DNA of 64,000 nucleotides from Costus lasius (taxonomy: Eukaryota > Streptophyta > Magnoliopsida > Zingiberales > Costaceae). Of the stretch, positions 1 to 10,003 are shown piece after piece. The translations under genes and the position numbers were made by a program. Where the stretch lies: contig CM050454.1 in the NCBI GenBank assembly GCA_027563935.2, forward strand, positions 51,240,596 through 51,304,595, in the 5' to 3' direction. Numbering within the stretch: the first letter of the stretch is position 1; each line of letters starts with the position of its first letter. The notes under the pieces were generated by a model that was given only the letters and a program-made list of their open reading frames with translations, ran no database searches and was not told the origin of the DNA.

Positions 1-594
1 ATTCTGAAAGACCACGCAGTATCCATCAGCATGCTGCTCCACCAAGCCCATAGCTAGACACACCTCCATATCTTGAAAAATATGCCCTCTCGCATGAGGC
101 ATTCTACTGTAGTCAATGCCGAGCGCATTTGCTATGGGGATAATGATGCCCCTAAAGACAATGTCTCCCTTTGCTGACTTTGCTACCATGATGAATTGCT
201 TCATTAGGTAGAAGGCAAAGTTGACCTTGAAAGAGTTAATCATGGCCCATAAAATAAAAAGCTTAGATTGGCATACCATGCTATAACTCTCTCCTCAACC
301 GAACATAGTGTTGGTGAGGACACGATGCATATGCTTTAGGTATGAGATGAGTACCATCCTCTCGGAAGCCATATATCTGATTAAGATGGTTCAAGGTGAG
401 GGTGAACTCATGGTTGCGAAGCTTGAAGGAAATGTGCCCTAGTTGTGCATCACTAGTGTTGGTGACTTGAATCACCAAGGAAGATAAGCATTATAGAGTG
501 AAGCTGATGACAGGTCGTAGCTAGGTCTAGTAGAAGTGCACCTAATCAAGCAGATCAAATAGCCACTACACATCCTTGGCAAATCCTAGCTGTT
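1..594 (-). pseudogene. Athila-type env-like ORF fragment
   Basis: Read on the minus strand in pieces of different frames, this stretch encodes a protein resembling the env-position ORF of Athila retrotransposons (ATHILA ORF-1 family). One open piece is 478 to 281 (starts MVIQVTNTSDAQLGHISFKL). A second frame nearer position 1 gives a stretch with ANALGIDYSRMPHARGH, which lines up with PIAMHLGIEPFDTEMARGN in the env-like ORF at 39439-40236. At 594-480 a degenerate stretch (LQQLGFAKDV, then stops) lines up with LEALGLYEDV of the other copy near 28950. Several stops and at least two frame changes make it a relic. It runs off the left edge, and its upstream half was separated by insertion of element 1 at 600. 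The function of this plant ORF is unknown; an envelope role is only a positional analogy. Confidence 0.72.
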
Positions 595-599
595 GTAGG
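595..599. repeat. Target-site duplication GTAGG, left copy of element 1
   Basis: GTAGG at 595-599 directly precedes the LTR end starting TGTTGTGATCC. The same five bases occur at 20026-20030 directly after the other LTR end (...GGTGTCATCA). The pair defines element 1 as one insertion of 19.4 kb, including its later nested insertions. Confidence 0.85.
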
Positions 600-936
600 T
601 GTTGTGATCCACAAGTGCACGGATACTGGAAGTAATAAAGAAAGATATCGAACCCATAAAGACCTACGTGTTAAGTACCAAATAGTTGTATTCTTACTAG
701 CTAAGCAACCGAATAATAGCAAAGCAATGATGGAAAAAACACGAAATCAGATAATCAAAGAGAAACATTGGGACTAGGGTTTCATCTTCCTTAATTCTAA
801 TGACTAGATTTAAATAAAAGATCGTCAGACTAATCTTACCATGATAAAGACTTAATTTACTTCATAAAGGGATCATCTCACTTTCGTGTAGACAATCATG
901 CAGGGATCAATCCTCACTTTCGCGCAAGATCTATCC
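600..936 (-). repeat. 3' LTR of element 1, first segment
   Basis: This segment is nearly identical to 11543-11880, the equivalent end of the other LTR, including the boundary TGTTGTGATCC and several CACTTTCG(T/C)GCA motifs. It stops at 936, where copia DNA begins, and the LTR resumes near 5045. About 0.66 kb of LTR, judged against the LTR at 48917-50988, is missing around the copia insert. Confidence 0.85.
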
Positions 937-979
937 TGTTGGGGTATGCCCTTAAGGCTAATGTTTGAGGCCTTGGGTT
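937..979 (+). repeat. 43-bp tandem duplication of a copia LTR start
   Basis: The 43 bases starting TGTTGGGGTATGCCC are repeated directly at 980-1022 with one or two differences at the end. It is the 5' tip of the LTR, present twice head to tail. Confidence 0.9.
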
Positions 980-2694
980 TGTTGGGGTATGCCCTTAAGG
1001 CTAATGTTTGAGGCCTTGGGATTGTATCAGTATCATGTAATAAACTCTTGTGTTTATAAAGGCATGGTTGTTATTCAGTTTGTTACCTTGTCTGCTGTAA
1101 TAAGTGTACTACTGAATAATGTCTCAAAGCTGTTCAGCTAGGCTGACAGTTAAGTCCTTAGTCGAAATATCTTGGTGAACATGAGACAGCCTTGATATGA
1201 TTGAGACTAACATGTGTTCTAATCTTATAGGATGCTTCGAGCATGGAATAAGATGTAGACTCATGGGTACATTGGATGTACTGGACAGTCCCTACTAGGA
1301 TATTCAATTGCTTGTCACAATGTGAATAATCCTTGTATGCTACAAGTGGCACATGTCCTTTGACTTGAGATCACTTGTGTTTCTAAATGATGAATGTCAT
1401 TGTTTTGAGGTAGTTCAATATCATTTGAAAGATAATGATCATAGACTATCTTGGATAATGATCATGAGTCAGGTTAGGGCACTAGTGATAGATAAAGGAT
1501 TGCCGTCTCCTTGTTTAAGGAGTGTGATGTTCTAAAGGGGCCCCCCTGAATGAGATGATTGAGAAAGTGTATGGCCATACCCAGGTGACTGTATTCATCT
1601 GATCTAATCATGCTCATCATATTGGAGCAACAGGCTTGACATGCTTGTCCAATAAGAACATCCAGTGGCAAAGGAAATATGTATGCCCTGTGAATGGATT
1701 CACACTTGTGCTGTGGTTTGGGTGTAGTCTTGGAAGACTCTTTCCTTTATATCGGGAGACAGTGATGTGTTGCTAGATACCCCTCACTGATCGTGATAAC
1801 GTAAGTTATCGTTACCGACATTTAAAGGAAACCCTCAGGGTCGCACAATTTGATGATATGGCTTACTTGAGTCAGATCGTGTGGACTGAATTGTTTGGGT
1901 TCAGTTTAAAGGGATTTAATCTCTGATTATAAGTGAGATCTGGTCTGATCATGTTTGATTGATTAGGGCTTGAGATCGGTAAGCTTCGATCGAGAGAGAT
2001 GATGCTAGATCGGTGAGATCAGGAGCATCAGGAGATGAACGGTTAGATCTTGAGCCTTAGGGTTCAATGTGATCTAGACCAAATAGCTTGGGTTAATTGT
2101 TTTGAACCAAACCCATTGTTTTGAACCGGTTCACTAGGTGAACGTTTGGTTCGAATGAGAGAAGGTTTCGATGGTTCAATGCATGAACGCATGCATTGAG
2201 GACTTGCCTTATGTGGAAGTCGGTTTTCCAAATGGAAAACGCTTCCACCTTGTAACGTAAGCGCTCCTCTTCTCCATTCACTCTTGTCGAGTGGTGAGGT
2301 GTGGCTTTGGACGACAAGGAAGTTTTTGCGCAAGTAGCTCTCGCCCAAGCTTGTTCTCTCAACCTTCTTCATCCCTTCTCACACGACAAGGTCACTTGGA
2401 GAACCTTGCTAGCACAAGGAGCGTCCAAGGAGCAAGCCATTGTTCATCTTGTGTGTGGCGCTTTGGAGGAGAACCCCATCGTTCTCTTTACTTCCTAGAC
2501 ACCATCTAAGCGATGGCCATGGTATGAATCGCTACCATTCTAATCAATCTATCAAAGTTGATTATATGAGCATATAAGTCGATTGCATTATTGAAACCCT
2601 AGCAAACTTGCATGCGCCCCCTCCCTTAGGGTTTCGGCCCCCCTCTTGAAAGGAGTTTTATCCGCTTGCGCTCCCCCTTGAAGGGGACTCTTCA
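980..2694 (+). repeat. Copia LTR A
   Basis: About 1.7 kb, starting TGTTGGGGTATGCCC and ending ...GGACTCTTCA. It is homologous along its length to the LTRs at 16363-18079 and 18288-19959, with shared blocks such as ATCGGGAGACAGTGATGTG. The length and ends fit Angela/Tork-type copia LTRs. Confidence 0.85.
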
Positions 2695-4281
2695 GGGTTA
2701 TTATCAGTATCATGTATAAACTCAGTACATGTTTATAAAGGCAATTGTTGTTATTCAAATTGTTGCATTATCTGCTGCTGTATGTATACCTCTGAGTAAT
2801 GTCTCAATGATGTTCAGCTTTGCTGACATTCAGAGTTGTCCTTAGTCGAGATATCTTGGTGAACATGAGACAGCCTTGATATGATTGAGACTAATATGTG
2901 TTCTGATCTTATAGGATGCTTCGAGCATGGAATAAGATTTAGACACATAGGTGCATTGGATGTACTGGACTGACCCTACTTAGGATATTTAATTGTTTGT
3001 CACAATGTGAATAAATCCTTATAAGCAAGCAAGTGGTATATTCCCTTTGACTTGAGATCAGTTATGTTTCTAAGTGATGATTGACATTGTCTTGAGGTAG
3101 TTCAATATCATTTGAAAGATAATGGTTAAGGATTATCTTGGATAGTGGGCATGAATCATGTTAGGACACTAGTGATAGATATAGGATTGCCTCTCCTAGT
3201 TGGAGTGTGATGTTCTAAAGGGGCCCCCTGGATGAGATGGTTGAGAAAGTGTATGGCCATACCCAGATGACTATGTTCATCTAATCTAACCATTCTCATC
3301 GTGTTGGAATTACAGGCTTGACATGCTTGTCCAACGAGAACATCCAGTGGCAAAGGGAACATGTATACTGAGTGAATTGGATTCACACTTGTGCTGTGGT
3401 TTGGGAGTAGTCTTGGAAGACTCTTTCCTTCATATCGGGAGACAGTGATGTGTTGCTAGATACCCCTCTCTGATCGTGATAACGTAAGTTGTCGTTACCG
3501 ACATTGAAGGAAACCCTCAGGGTCGCACAATTTGATGATATTGCTTACTTATGTCAGATCGTGTGGACTGGAATTATTCTAGTTCAGTTTAAAGCAATTT
3601 AAACTCTGATCGGAAGTAAGATCTAGTCTGATCATGTTTGATTGATTAGGACATATGATCAGTAAGCTTCGATCGAGAAAATTGATGCTTGATCGTAGAG
3701 ATCAAGAGGTTCATTGAGATGTGTGGTTAGATCTTGAACCATGAGGTTCAAAGAGATCAAGACCATGGCTGGTTCGATTTGGTCCTTGAACCAAATGGAA
3801 TTGAACCGGTTCACTTAAGTGAACGCATGGTTCAAAGGGGAGAGGAGTTTCGATGGCTTCATGGGGAGTTAAACACTTACTATATTTGGAAGCCGATTTT
3901 TCTCTTGAGAAACGTCCCACGTTTTCGAACGTATGAACGCCCCTCTCGCCCCTTGCTCCTCTCGGGTTTTTGGTTCGTCTTCACGCCAAGAGAGGGAGTA
4001 GTGCGGCCAGCAAGAAGAGGACATCTCCTCACACGATCATAGACTCTTTGGATCTTTGCTAGCACAAGGATTACAAGGAAGAAGCGAAAATCCATCTTGT
4101 GTGTGATTCCTTTGGAGAAGAGCCGCTCGCCCTTTTTCTTCCAAGCCGCCTCTCATGGCCATGGTAACATCCTCACTTGTTCTATACAAGTCTTCATATG
4201 TTGATCATATGTTTAAGTCATTCGATTTTGGACCTAGTCATGCGAAAATTTTATATGCGTATGTGACCTAGGGTTACTTCA
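2695..4281 (+). repeat. Copia LTR B (5' truncated, next to a PBS)
   Basis: This second, more diverged LTR copy follows LTR A directly. It begins at the LTR-internal sequence TATCAGTATCATG, lacking about the first 37 bases, and ends just before a PBS, so it is the 5' LTR of the fragment. Confidence 0.82.
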
Positions 4282-4283
4282 AT

Positions 4284-4295
4284 TGGTATCAGAGC
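4284..4295 (+). other. Primer-binding site (tRNA-iMet type) of the copia fragment
   Basis: TGGTATCAGAGC is the standard plant PBS complementary to the 3' end of initiator tRNA-Met. It lies two or three bases after LTR B and shows that the element reads on the plus strand. Confidence 0.9.
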
Positions 4296-5044
4296 GTGGT
4301 TTTGGCTTGATACATATGATTGCTTTCTTGTGATCCATGTTTGTTTTATGATTTGGTAGATCTACTAGATGTGCATGCTTTAGTTATCATGCGCAAATTC
4401 ATTTCATGTGTTAGATCTACATGTGTTTTGTTTTCAACTAAGCTTGCGCATGTATGATGTTTGTTTGCGCTTATAATAATAGTTTTCAATCAAAACTTAT
4501 TATCATACGCGACCCTCACTAGATCTATCTAAGCGCCTGCTTCAAATACTTAGACGGGTTAATAGGGTTGAAGTCGTTAGTCAAGTCTGGACCCAATAGC
4601 CTAATCAGACCATCTGACAGCCTAGATGGGTCGGCCGGATAGCACCTGTGCGCAAGCTATACAGGTGGCTATAGGTCGACTGCAGAAGGGCATGTAGCGA
4701 TGTCTGATTGAGGCGCCTTGTGAACGATCATGATTTAGGCCCGGGGTCACACCCGCTTGCCAGAAATCATGTGGGACGTTCAGCCCTTAAGGCATGCATA
4801 GTTGACCATCAGGTCGACGCAAGTCAGTTATGACTGGGTGCATGCAAGGGCAGTGGGTCTGACTTGGTCTGATGAGTGGATGCCTGTTAATGGACCGTTG
4901 TAAGGTAGCAGGGCATATAAGGAAATAAAATTGATGCCATGGGTATTTCAAAAATTTTATTTTCTGTTTGGATCACATGTATGCATGTTTGACATGTTCA
5001 TTGGGTGTTTATTTAAGCTTATGTGGGCTGCCCTTATTTTTGGA
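4296..5044 (+). other. Copia 5' leader, non-coding
   Basis: Sequence downstream of the PBS with no long reading frame and no recognisable Gag. It joins directly to Athila-like LTR sequence near 5044. It is taken as the untranslated leader of the copia element whose gag-pol is absent here. Confidence 0.6.
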
Positions 5045-5819
5045 TCTAAATTTGGAAGTCTGGATCAAAAGATATGGTCCGCGCAAGATTCGGGCCCGAA
5101 AAACTCACATTTTTTAGTTGGAATTACGGCCGTAATCAATATTATGGTCCCGCCGTAATATTTGCTCTGTGAATTCTAGGTTAAAATTACAGCTCGTAAA
5201 AATTATTACGGCCATGCCATATTTTCTTCTGTAAGTTTCTGGACCAAAATATGTCCCGTAAGAATCATTATGGCAGTGCCGTAATCTCTGAAATCTCACG
5301 GGTGGAAAAGCATCTGGAATTATGGCACCGTAAAGCTGTTTACGGCAGTGCCGTAATCTTCTCAAAAACTCTAGTTGGAAAAGGTCTCAAAATACGGCAC
5401 CGTAAAGCTGTTTATGGAGGTGCCGTAATTTCATGAATTTCTCGATTTTGGAAAAACTCCAAATTACGGTACCTCTCGGGGATTACGGCAGTACCGTAAT
5501 TTTGATCTGCGAGTGCAGGGAAATTACAGTACCGTAATATCCATAATGGGGATGCCATAATTTGCTATGAAGGTCTGATTCCTCTAAAATTTGTCGTGTG
5601 ATCTCCTCTTGATGATGAGAATTTTTCTATGTATTTGATTTTGCTTGAAAATGCCTTAAAATCGTGCCTTTTTACCTGAAAATCATGAGAAACCAAAATA
5701 GAAGTAGATTTTGTAATATTTGATAAAAAAAAGGCATAAAAATAAGCAAAATAGTAATAATATGACACAAAAAGATATACAAAATGGCATGAAATTTACT
5801 ATAAATTTCGGTGTAATCA
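5045..5819 (-). repeat. 3' LTR of element 1, second segment (U3)
   Basis: LTR sequence resumes with TCTGGATCAAAAG and runs to ...GGTGTAATCA at 5819, matching the LTR ends at 44603 and 50988. On the minus strand this is the beginning (U3) of the 3' LTR. It contains the TTACGG...CCGTAA dyad array. Confidence 0.85.
5120..5575. repeat. TTACGG...CCGTAA dyad array in the Athila LTR
   Basis: About six units, each holding two short inverted repeats such as TTACGG...CCGTAA with cores GGCCG, GGCAGTGCC, GGCACC or GGTACC. The units are separated by AT-rich spacers often containing AATCTCT or AAAAACTC. Unit spacing is about 60-80 bp. It lies about 250-700 bp from the U3 end of the LTR. The same array is present at the same LTR position at 43964-44355 and 50350-50735. 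Confidence 0.85.
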
Positions 5820-5857
5820 AACACATAAAGCTCAAACTTTGCTTGTCCTCAAGCAAA
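5820..5857 (-). other. Conserved 3' internal end next to the LTR
   Basis: On the minus strand this is the last internal sequence before the 3' LTR, with GCTTGAGGACAAGCAA followed by AAGTTTGAGC...TTATGTGTT. The same block precedes the 3' LTRs at 41345-41378 (plus) and 44604-44640 (minus). This is where the PPT should lie, although a clear run of purines is not obvious. Confidence 0.65.
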
Positions 5858-6249
5858 TAGATAGAATAAAAAACTCTACTATGGAAAATATGCCTTTCCA
5901 TGAAAAATAAATTTCTAAAATATAACCACTCATGAAATTTTCCACTAACTTTTTGCACAAAATTTCAGATAAATACATCATCATCTGAATTTAGTCTTTA
6001 AGATTCACAGCTTTGATCGAATAAAACTTCGCAACTCGCATAATAAAAGGAATTTCAATCTCATGATTTCACCCAAGTTTTAGTTTAAGTCTATTATACT
6101 TTTGTTTACAGGAATAGGATATCCAAAATCTTTTTCCACTCGTTATTATTTTTCTTTTCTATTTCTCTTCCTCTTCATTTTTTTATGGCATGTACCCACA
6201 TAGATACATATATAATTTTTTTTTGTACTTCAACTCTTATCTTCGGAAC

Positions 6250-6359
6250 CACTGTCAAGTTTACACAGTGCCAAGTAGAGGAGTCATTTTCTTTTTCTCT
6301 CTCTCTTTTTTATAGACTTCAACCCATGTCTTAGGTACCACTGTCAATTTTACACAGTG
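6250..6359. repeat. Duplicated CACTGT...ACAGTG hairpin motif
   Basis: Two copies, with stems at 6250-6255/6265-6270 and 6339-6344/6354-6359, each inside a conserved block (ACCACTGTCAA...TTACACAGTGCCAAGTAG) and 89 bp apart. Equivalent blocks occur in the other Athila-like elements near 40836-40865 and 40928-40960 (plus) and near 45195-45225 (minus). Confidence 0.7.
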
Positions 6360-8094
6360 CCAAGTAGGGGAGTCTCTCACTATTTTTGGATCTTGGATTC
6401 TTTCTTCCCAACAAATAATAAAATGGACTAAGCATCAACTAGGTTAATCAATTGACATCAATTCAAAAATTACACTCATATGCTCATTTTATTCAAGTAA
6501 GATGCTTCACCCTTAGATTGCATTCATCAAACAACATACCTACCCAAAAACCTTATGCATCAATCAATGAAGAATTTCAACAAGTAGATATATATTGAAG
6601 AAATAAATTTAACATAATAGGTATATCTCCATTCATAGGCATGCATGCATGAACATTCATCATGATATATAATAAAAATCTACCCATCGCTCATCACTTG
6701 GATTCATGTCATAAAATTTTTAAACATCAAAATATGTCAAAATCGATGCAAAAGGTGTGAAGCATGAAACTCAAACAATCATAATCAAAAGTGTGACATG
6801 ATAGACTCAAGCAACTTCATAGAATAGAAATCTCAATGAGTGATATATCAAAAGCTAATCAAAGATGAAAACCATATGAAATAATTATTAATACAAGAGA
6901 GTGCAAACGATACTCACAAAACTATATAGCAAGCTCTGACCAAAAATACATAAGGCTCAGACCAAAAATAGTGTCGGGGCAGATGCTGCTAGGTCCAAAG
7001 ATGTGCCATTTGAAAATTTTACTTGCACAATTTAAGGTACGTAAGGCTCAGTCTAAAAAAATAGTATCTAACTTTAATAAAAAATAATAATCAGAGATAT
7101 CATCAATGGTCCAAATGAGCGTGCTGGTAGAAAGATCTGATGCAGGTGACAAGCAGGGGTGGAACATATGCTAGCTGAAGAGCTGCTAGCAATGACGATG
7201 ATGCCGACAGTAGAGTGAGTAACAACTAGTGGCCTGCCAGAGACTACAGTCCTAGAGATGAAATCGTCAGCCTATGGGCGGTGAGAAATAATGCTGCATA
7301 AAAAAATCAGAGTCACTAATGAAGAGTCTGCTACAAAAATAAATAAAATCATGGAATAAGAGGCAACAAAAGAAATAATAGTCTGCTGGTGGTAGAATCC
7401 AGTGTCGACGGCTGGAAACAGTGGTGTCAGCGGCAGATAGTTGTTTTTGAAGATTTCTGGATCTGGAAGCAAAATAAGTTATAACAGGTAGAAAGCATAC
7501 AAAGTATCCACTGAATTTTTTATGAAAACTAGCCATACCCAAAAATAAAATTTAATGATCCAAATAGAAAATGGACAGAACCATGTAATAGAATAATATA
7601 TGTTCTGTTCAGACGTATGAAAATCAAAGGATCAAAAGATGTCAGGAATTTAGGGTATCAACAGAAAGAAGGCTAGTCAGATTATTCAATAAAAAACAGC
7701 ACTGAAGTTAATCAGATTTGAAATGTTGCTAAGCTTCCTAGAATTGTTAGAAAATATTTTCATGAAAACAACTAATCCACAAGATAGAACGAAATGTATT
7801 CTTCCAATTTCCAGTGAAAGATCAGAGTTTCAACGCATTAAAGCACCTTAAAAACTTGCAGCAAAAGTGCTAATCAGATTTGTCAAGAAAAACTGCTGTA
7901 GAAATTAATCAGAATCGAAAAGATGCTATGTGTTTTAAGATAATCTATGAACTATAAAATTTAGCAAAAATATCCAGATGATAGACAAACATGAGTACTT
8001 TGTGATGGTGCCAAAGATCAAAAATCTTCGCATTCCAATTTCTTAAAATCATTGCGAGAAAACACCTACTCAGATAAGCAGATTGCAGGTTTAG

Positions 8095-8210
8095 AATACG
8101 GTACCGTGAAAAGGAATACGGTACCATCGTAAAATCCATAAAACTCTTGGGAGAAATCAGAGGTAAATTATGGCACCGTGAAGATGATTATGGCAGTGCC
8201 GTATTTTGTG
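8095..8210. repeat. Internal TACGG/CCGTA dyad repeats, short copy
   Basis: Several half and full dyads (GGTACCGTGA, GGTACCATCG, GGCACCGTGA, GGCAGTGCCGTA) lie just left of the hairpin at 8290. A longer version is in element 2 at 46765-47040 and in the plus-strand element at 27625-28140, always next to the same hairpin. Confidence 0.7.
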
Positions 8211-8289
8211 CAATTTTTTTTTCCAAAAGAACAGAAAAATTAATTCTAAAAATAAACCATGATAAAAGAAACTAAGCTAAGCAAAAGTG

Positions 8290-8307
8290 CTTGGGTTGCC
8301 TCCCAAG
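8290..8307 (-). other. GGGAGGCAACCC hairpin motif
   Basis: CTTGGGTTGCCTCCCAAG (plus strand) has a perfect six-base stem CTTGGG/CCCAAG around a six-base loop. It recurs at 27522-27539 and 47127-47144, in each case just after the stop region of the Gag-derived ORF. Its position suggests an RNA element or a remnant of a gene junction. Confidence 0.75.
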
Positions 8308-9313
8308 AAGCCCTAATTTTTAGGTCATTAGCTTGACCAAAAATCAAAAATCATGGTGAAGTAGGTGAATTAGTAGCAAAGTAAATAGCATGTAATTTTT
8401 TCCTTTTCCGCTGTCTGACACCGTTCGCAAGTGCACGAAAAAGTCGCAGTAATACAAAAAATATCGATCCCACAGGGAGCAAGGTGAGTACTTGAAAGTC
8501 TAATTCTTTGGAATCCAAGTTACTCGAATTGTGGTTTTTAGAACTTTAAAGACTAAAATTAAGCGAAATCATAAGCAAGAAATCAAACAACTAGGCAGGG
8601 AAAATATATGAGAGAGAATATCAGGGCAATGGTTTCTACCACTCTGACGATCTTAAATGCACTATGAAATAAATAACAGTTATTTGGATTTACAGGTCTG
8701 CATAAGGAATCTACCCTATTGTACGAAGGTTCCCTCTTTCGAGTGAACACCCCGGTGTTTGCCTAAAACGTCTCCTACTTTCGCGGTGGACCATTTTTGA
8801 CAAACCCAATGGGTTCCATGGTAGACTATGGATCCTCGAGAGAAGGGCAAGCACTTTCACGTCAAGCCTTCACAAGATTCACATAGAGGTTCGATCGTTA
8901 CGATCCTACTCTCGTTATGAACCGTAACCACTATAGCATGATAATACTTGGCCAGAGTACAAATCAAGAAATAAGTGCATCAAGTGAAATATGCTAAAGA
9001 TATGATCTAAATAACAAAGTTAATACAAGAGTTGCATATAAAGATCGTCAGAGGGCTTTAACCTAGCCCTGAAAATAGGTTTACGCTACAACCATCGTAA
9101 CAACGCTCAAAATTCTCTCTTTAATCATAGGAAAATCACTGGAAAAGGTTTCTAAGAGGGAAGAGATGATAAACTGAATGGAACAAGCAAGAATCGCAAG
9201 GTTCCGATGATCCAATCTTCAAAAATCCGCTCAAAGTCGCTGAATCGTCGTGTTCGTCCGCCCTAGTTGCTTCGTCGCCTGATTGCTCAATGATTAGGCC
9301 ACAGAAATTGGGG

Positions 9314-9321
9314 CTTTTATA
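9314..9321 (-). promoter_or_regulatory. TATA box of the solo LTR
   Basis: TATAAAAG on the minus strand, about 120 bp downstream of the palindrome array. The homologous solo LTR has the same box at 24102-24109, about 130 bp from its own array. Confidence 0.65.
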
Positions 9322-9443
9322 TTCCATATGTTCATCTTCGAGTTAGCTTTCCGAAAAATCCTCACTTGCTGAATTTGGAGTTGAATCGAACCGGGAATCA
9401 GCGAAAGACCGAGTGGAGGTCGTGCTGTTCCGATGCCTTCATG

Positions 9444-9740
9444 GGTGAACCCCGCGGGGTTCACCAGGTGGTGAAGTGCTCGGAGCTCTTTTGTTGCGAA
9501 ATAATCATAGGTAAACCCCGTGGGGTTCACCTACCAGTGAAATTCTCGGCGTACTTCTGTGCAGGTATCTTCAGATGAGATCACGGGTGAACCCCATGGG
9601 CTTCACCTGCCAGTGAAGTGTGCGGTAGCTTTCAGAAATCTCGACATCATCGGTGAACCCCGCCGGGTTCACCAGGCAGTGACACGCGTGCTGAAATCCT
9701 TCCTTCAGCAAGATCACGGGTGAACCCCGTGGGGTTCACC
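9444..9740. repeat. Array of five GGTGAACC...GGTTCACC palindromes
   Basis: Five 22-bp palindromes at 9444-9465 (perfect), 9510-9531, 9586-9607, 9652-9673 and 9719-9740. Each is GGTGAACCCC followed by its inverted complement with small changes. Start-to-start spacing is 66, 76, 66 and 67 bp. Spacers are mostly unique, with the recurring phrase CAGTGAAGT after the palindrome. The array lies in U3, upstream of the TATA box. Confidence 0.9.
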
Positions 9741-10003
9741 TGGCCGTGAAGTCCAGTGAAGGCTCTGATTGAGCCCAAATTTTACGGGCAGCTTCGTCTT
9801 CTCATAAGGAATCACCCCATGCTTTTAGATTCTTCAAAAAGGCTTCAAAATTGGGTGATTTTACTTGAAATTCAATAAGACAGACGAAAAGTGAAGATTC
9901 TGAAGTTTTTAACTAAATAAGTCTTAAAGGAGTGCGAAATCATTAAAATAGGTCTAAATTCATCATGGAATAATAGTAAAAATCACTACTAAAATGCAAG
10001 GTG

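Larger units (their letters stand above)
937..5044 (+). mobile_element. Ty1/copia fragment: LTR-LTR-PBS-leader
   Basis: This fragment inside the left LTR of element 1 holds, in order: a 43-bp copy of a copia LTR start (937-979), LTR A (980-2694), LTR B lacking its first ~37 bases (2695-4281), a tRNA-iMet-type PBS (4284-4295) and about 750 bp of leader (4296-5044). It has no gag or pol. The LTR sequence belongs to the same copia family as 16363-18079 and 18288-19959. No TSD could be found, so it is a rearranged piece and not a simple insertion. The right junction near 5044 is placed to within roughly 15 bp. Confidence 0.8.
5858..8289 (-). other. Non-coding internal 3' region of element 1
   Basis: AT-rich sequence with no plausible protein. 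It matches the equivalent region of element 2 (44641-47126), including blocks such as AGGCTCAGACCAAAAATAG and ATCAAAGGATCAAAA. It holds a duplicated hairpin motif (6250-6270 and 6339-6359) and ends on the right with dyad repeats (8095-8210). It sits where protease, polymerase and env-like genes would be in a full Athila element. Confidence 0.7.

Noticed and set aside
9444..9740. Regularly spaced 22-bp palindromic repeats that look like a CRISPR array
   Set aside because: They lie inside an LTR with a TSD, in eukaryotic plant-type DNA, with no cas genes. Spacers are 40-54 bp and partly shared. The pattern is an LTR U3 repeat.
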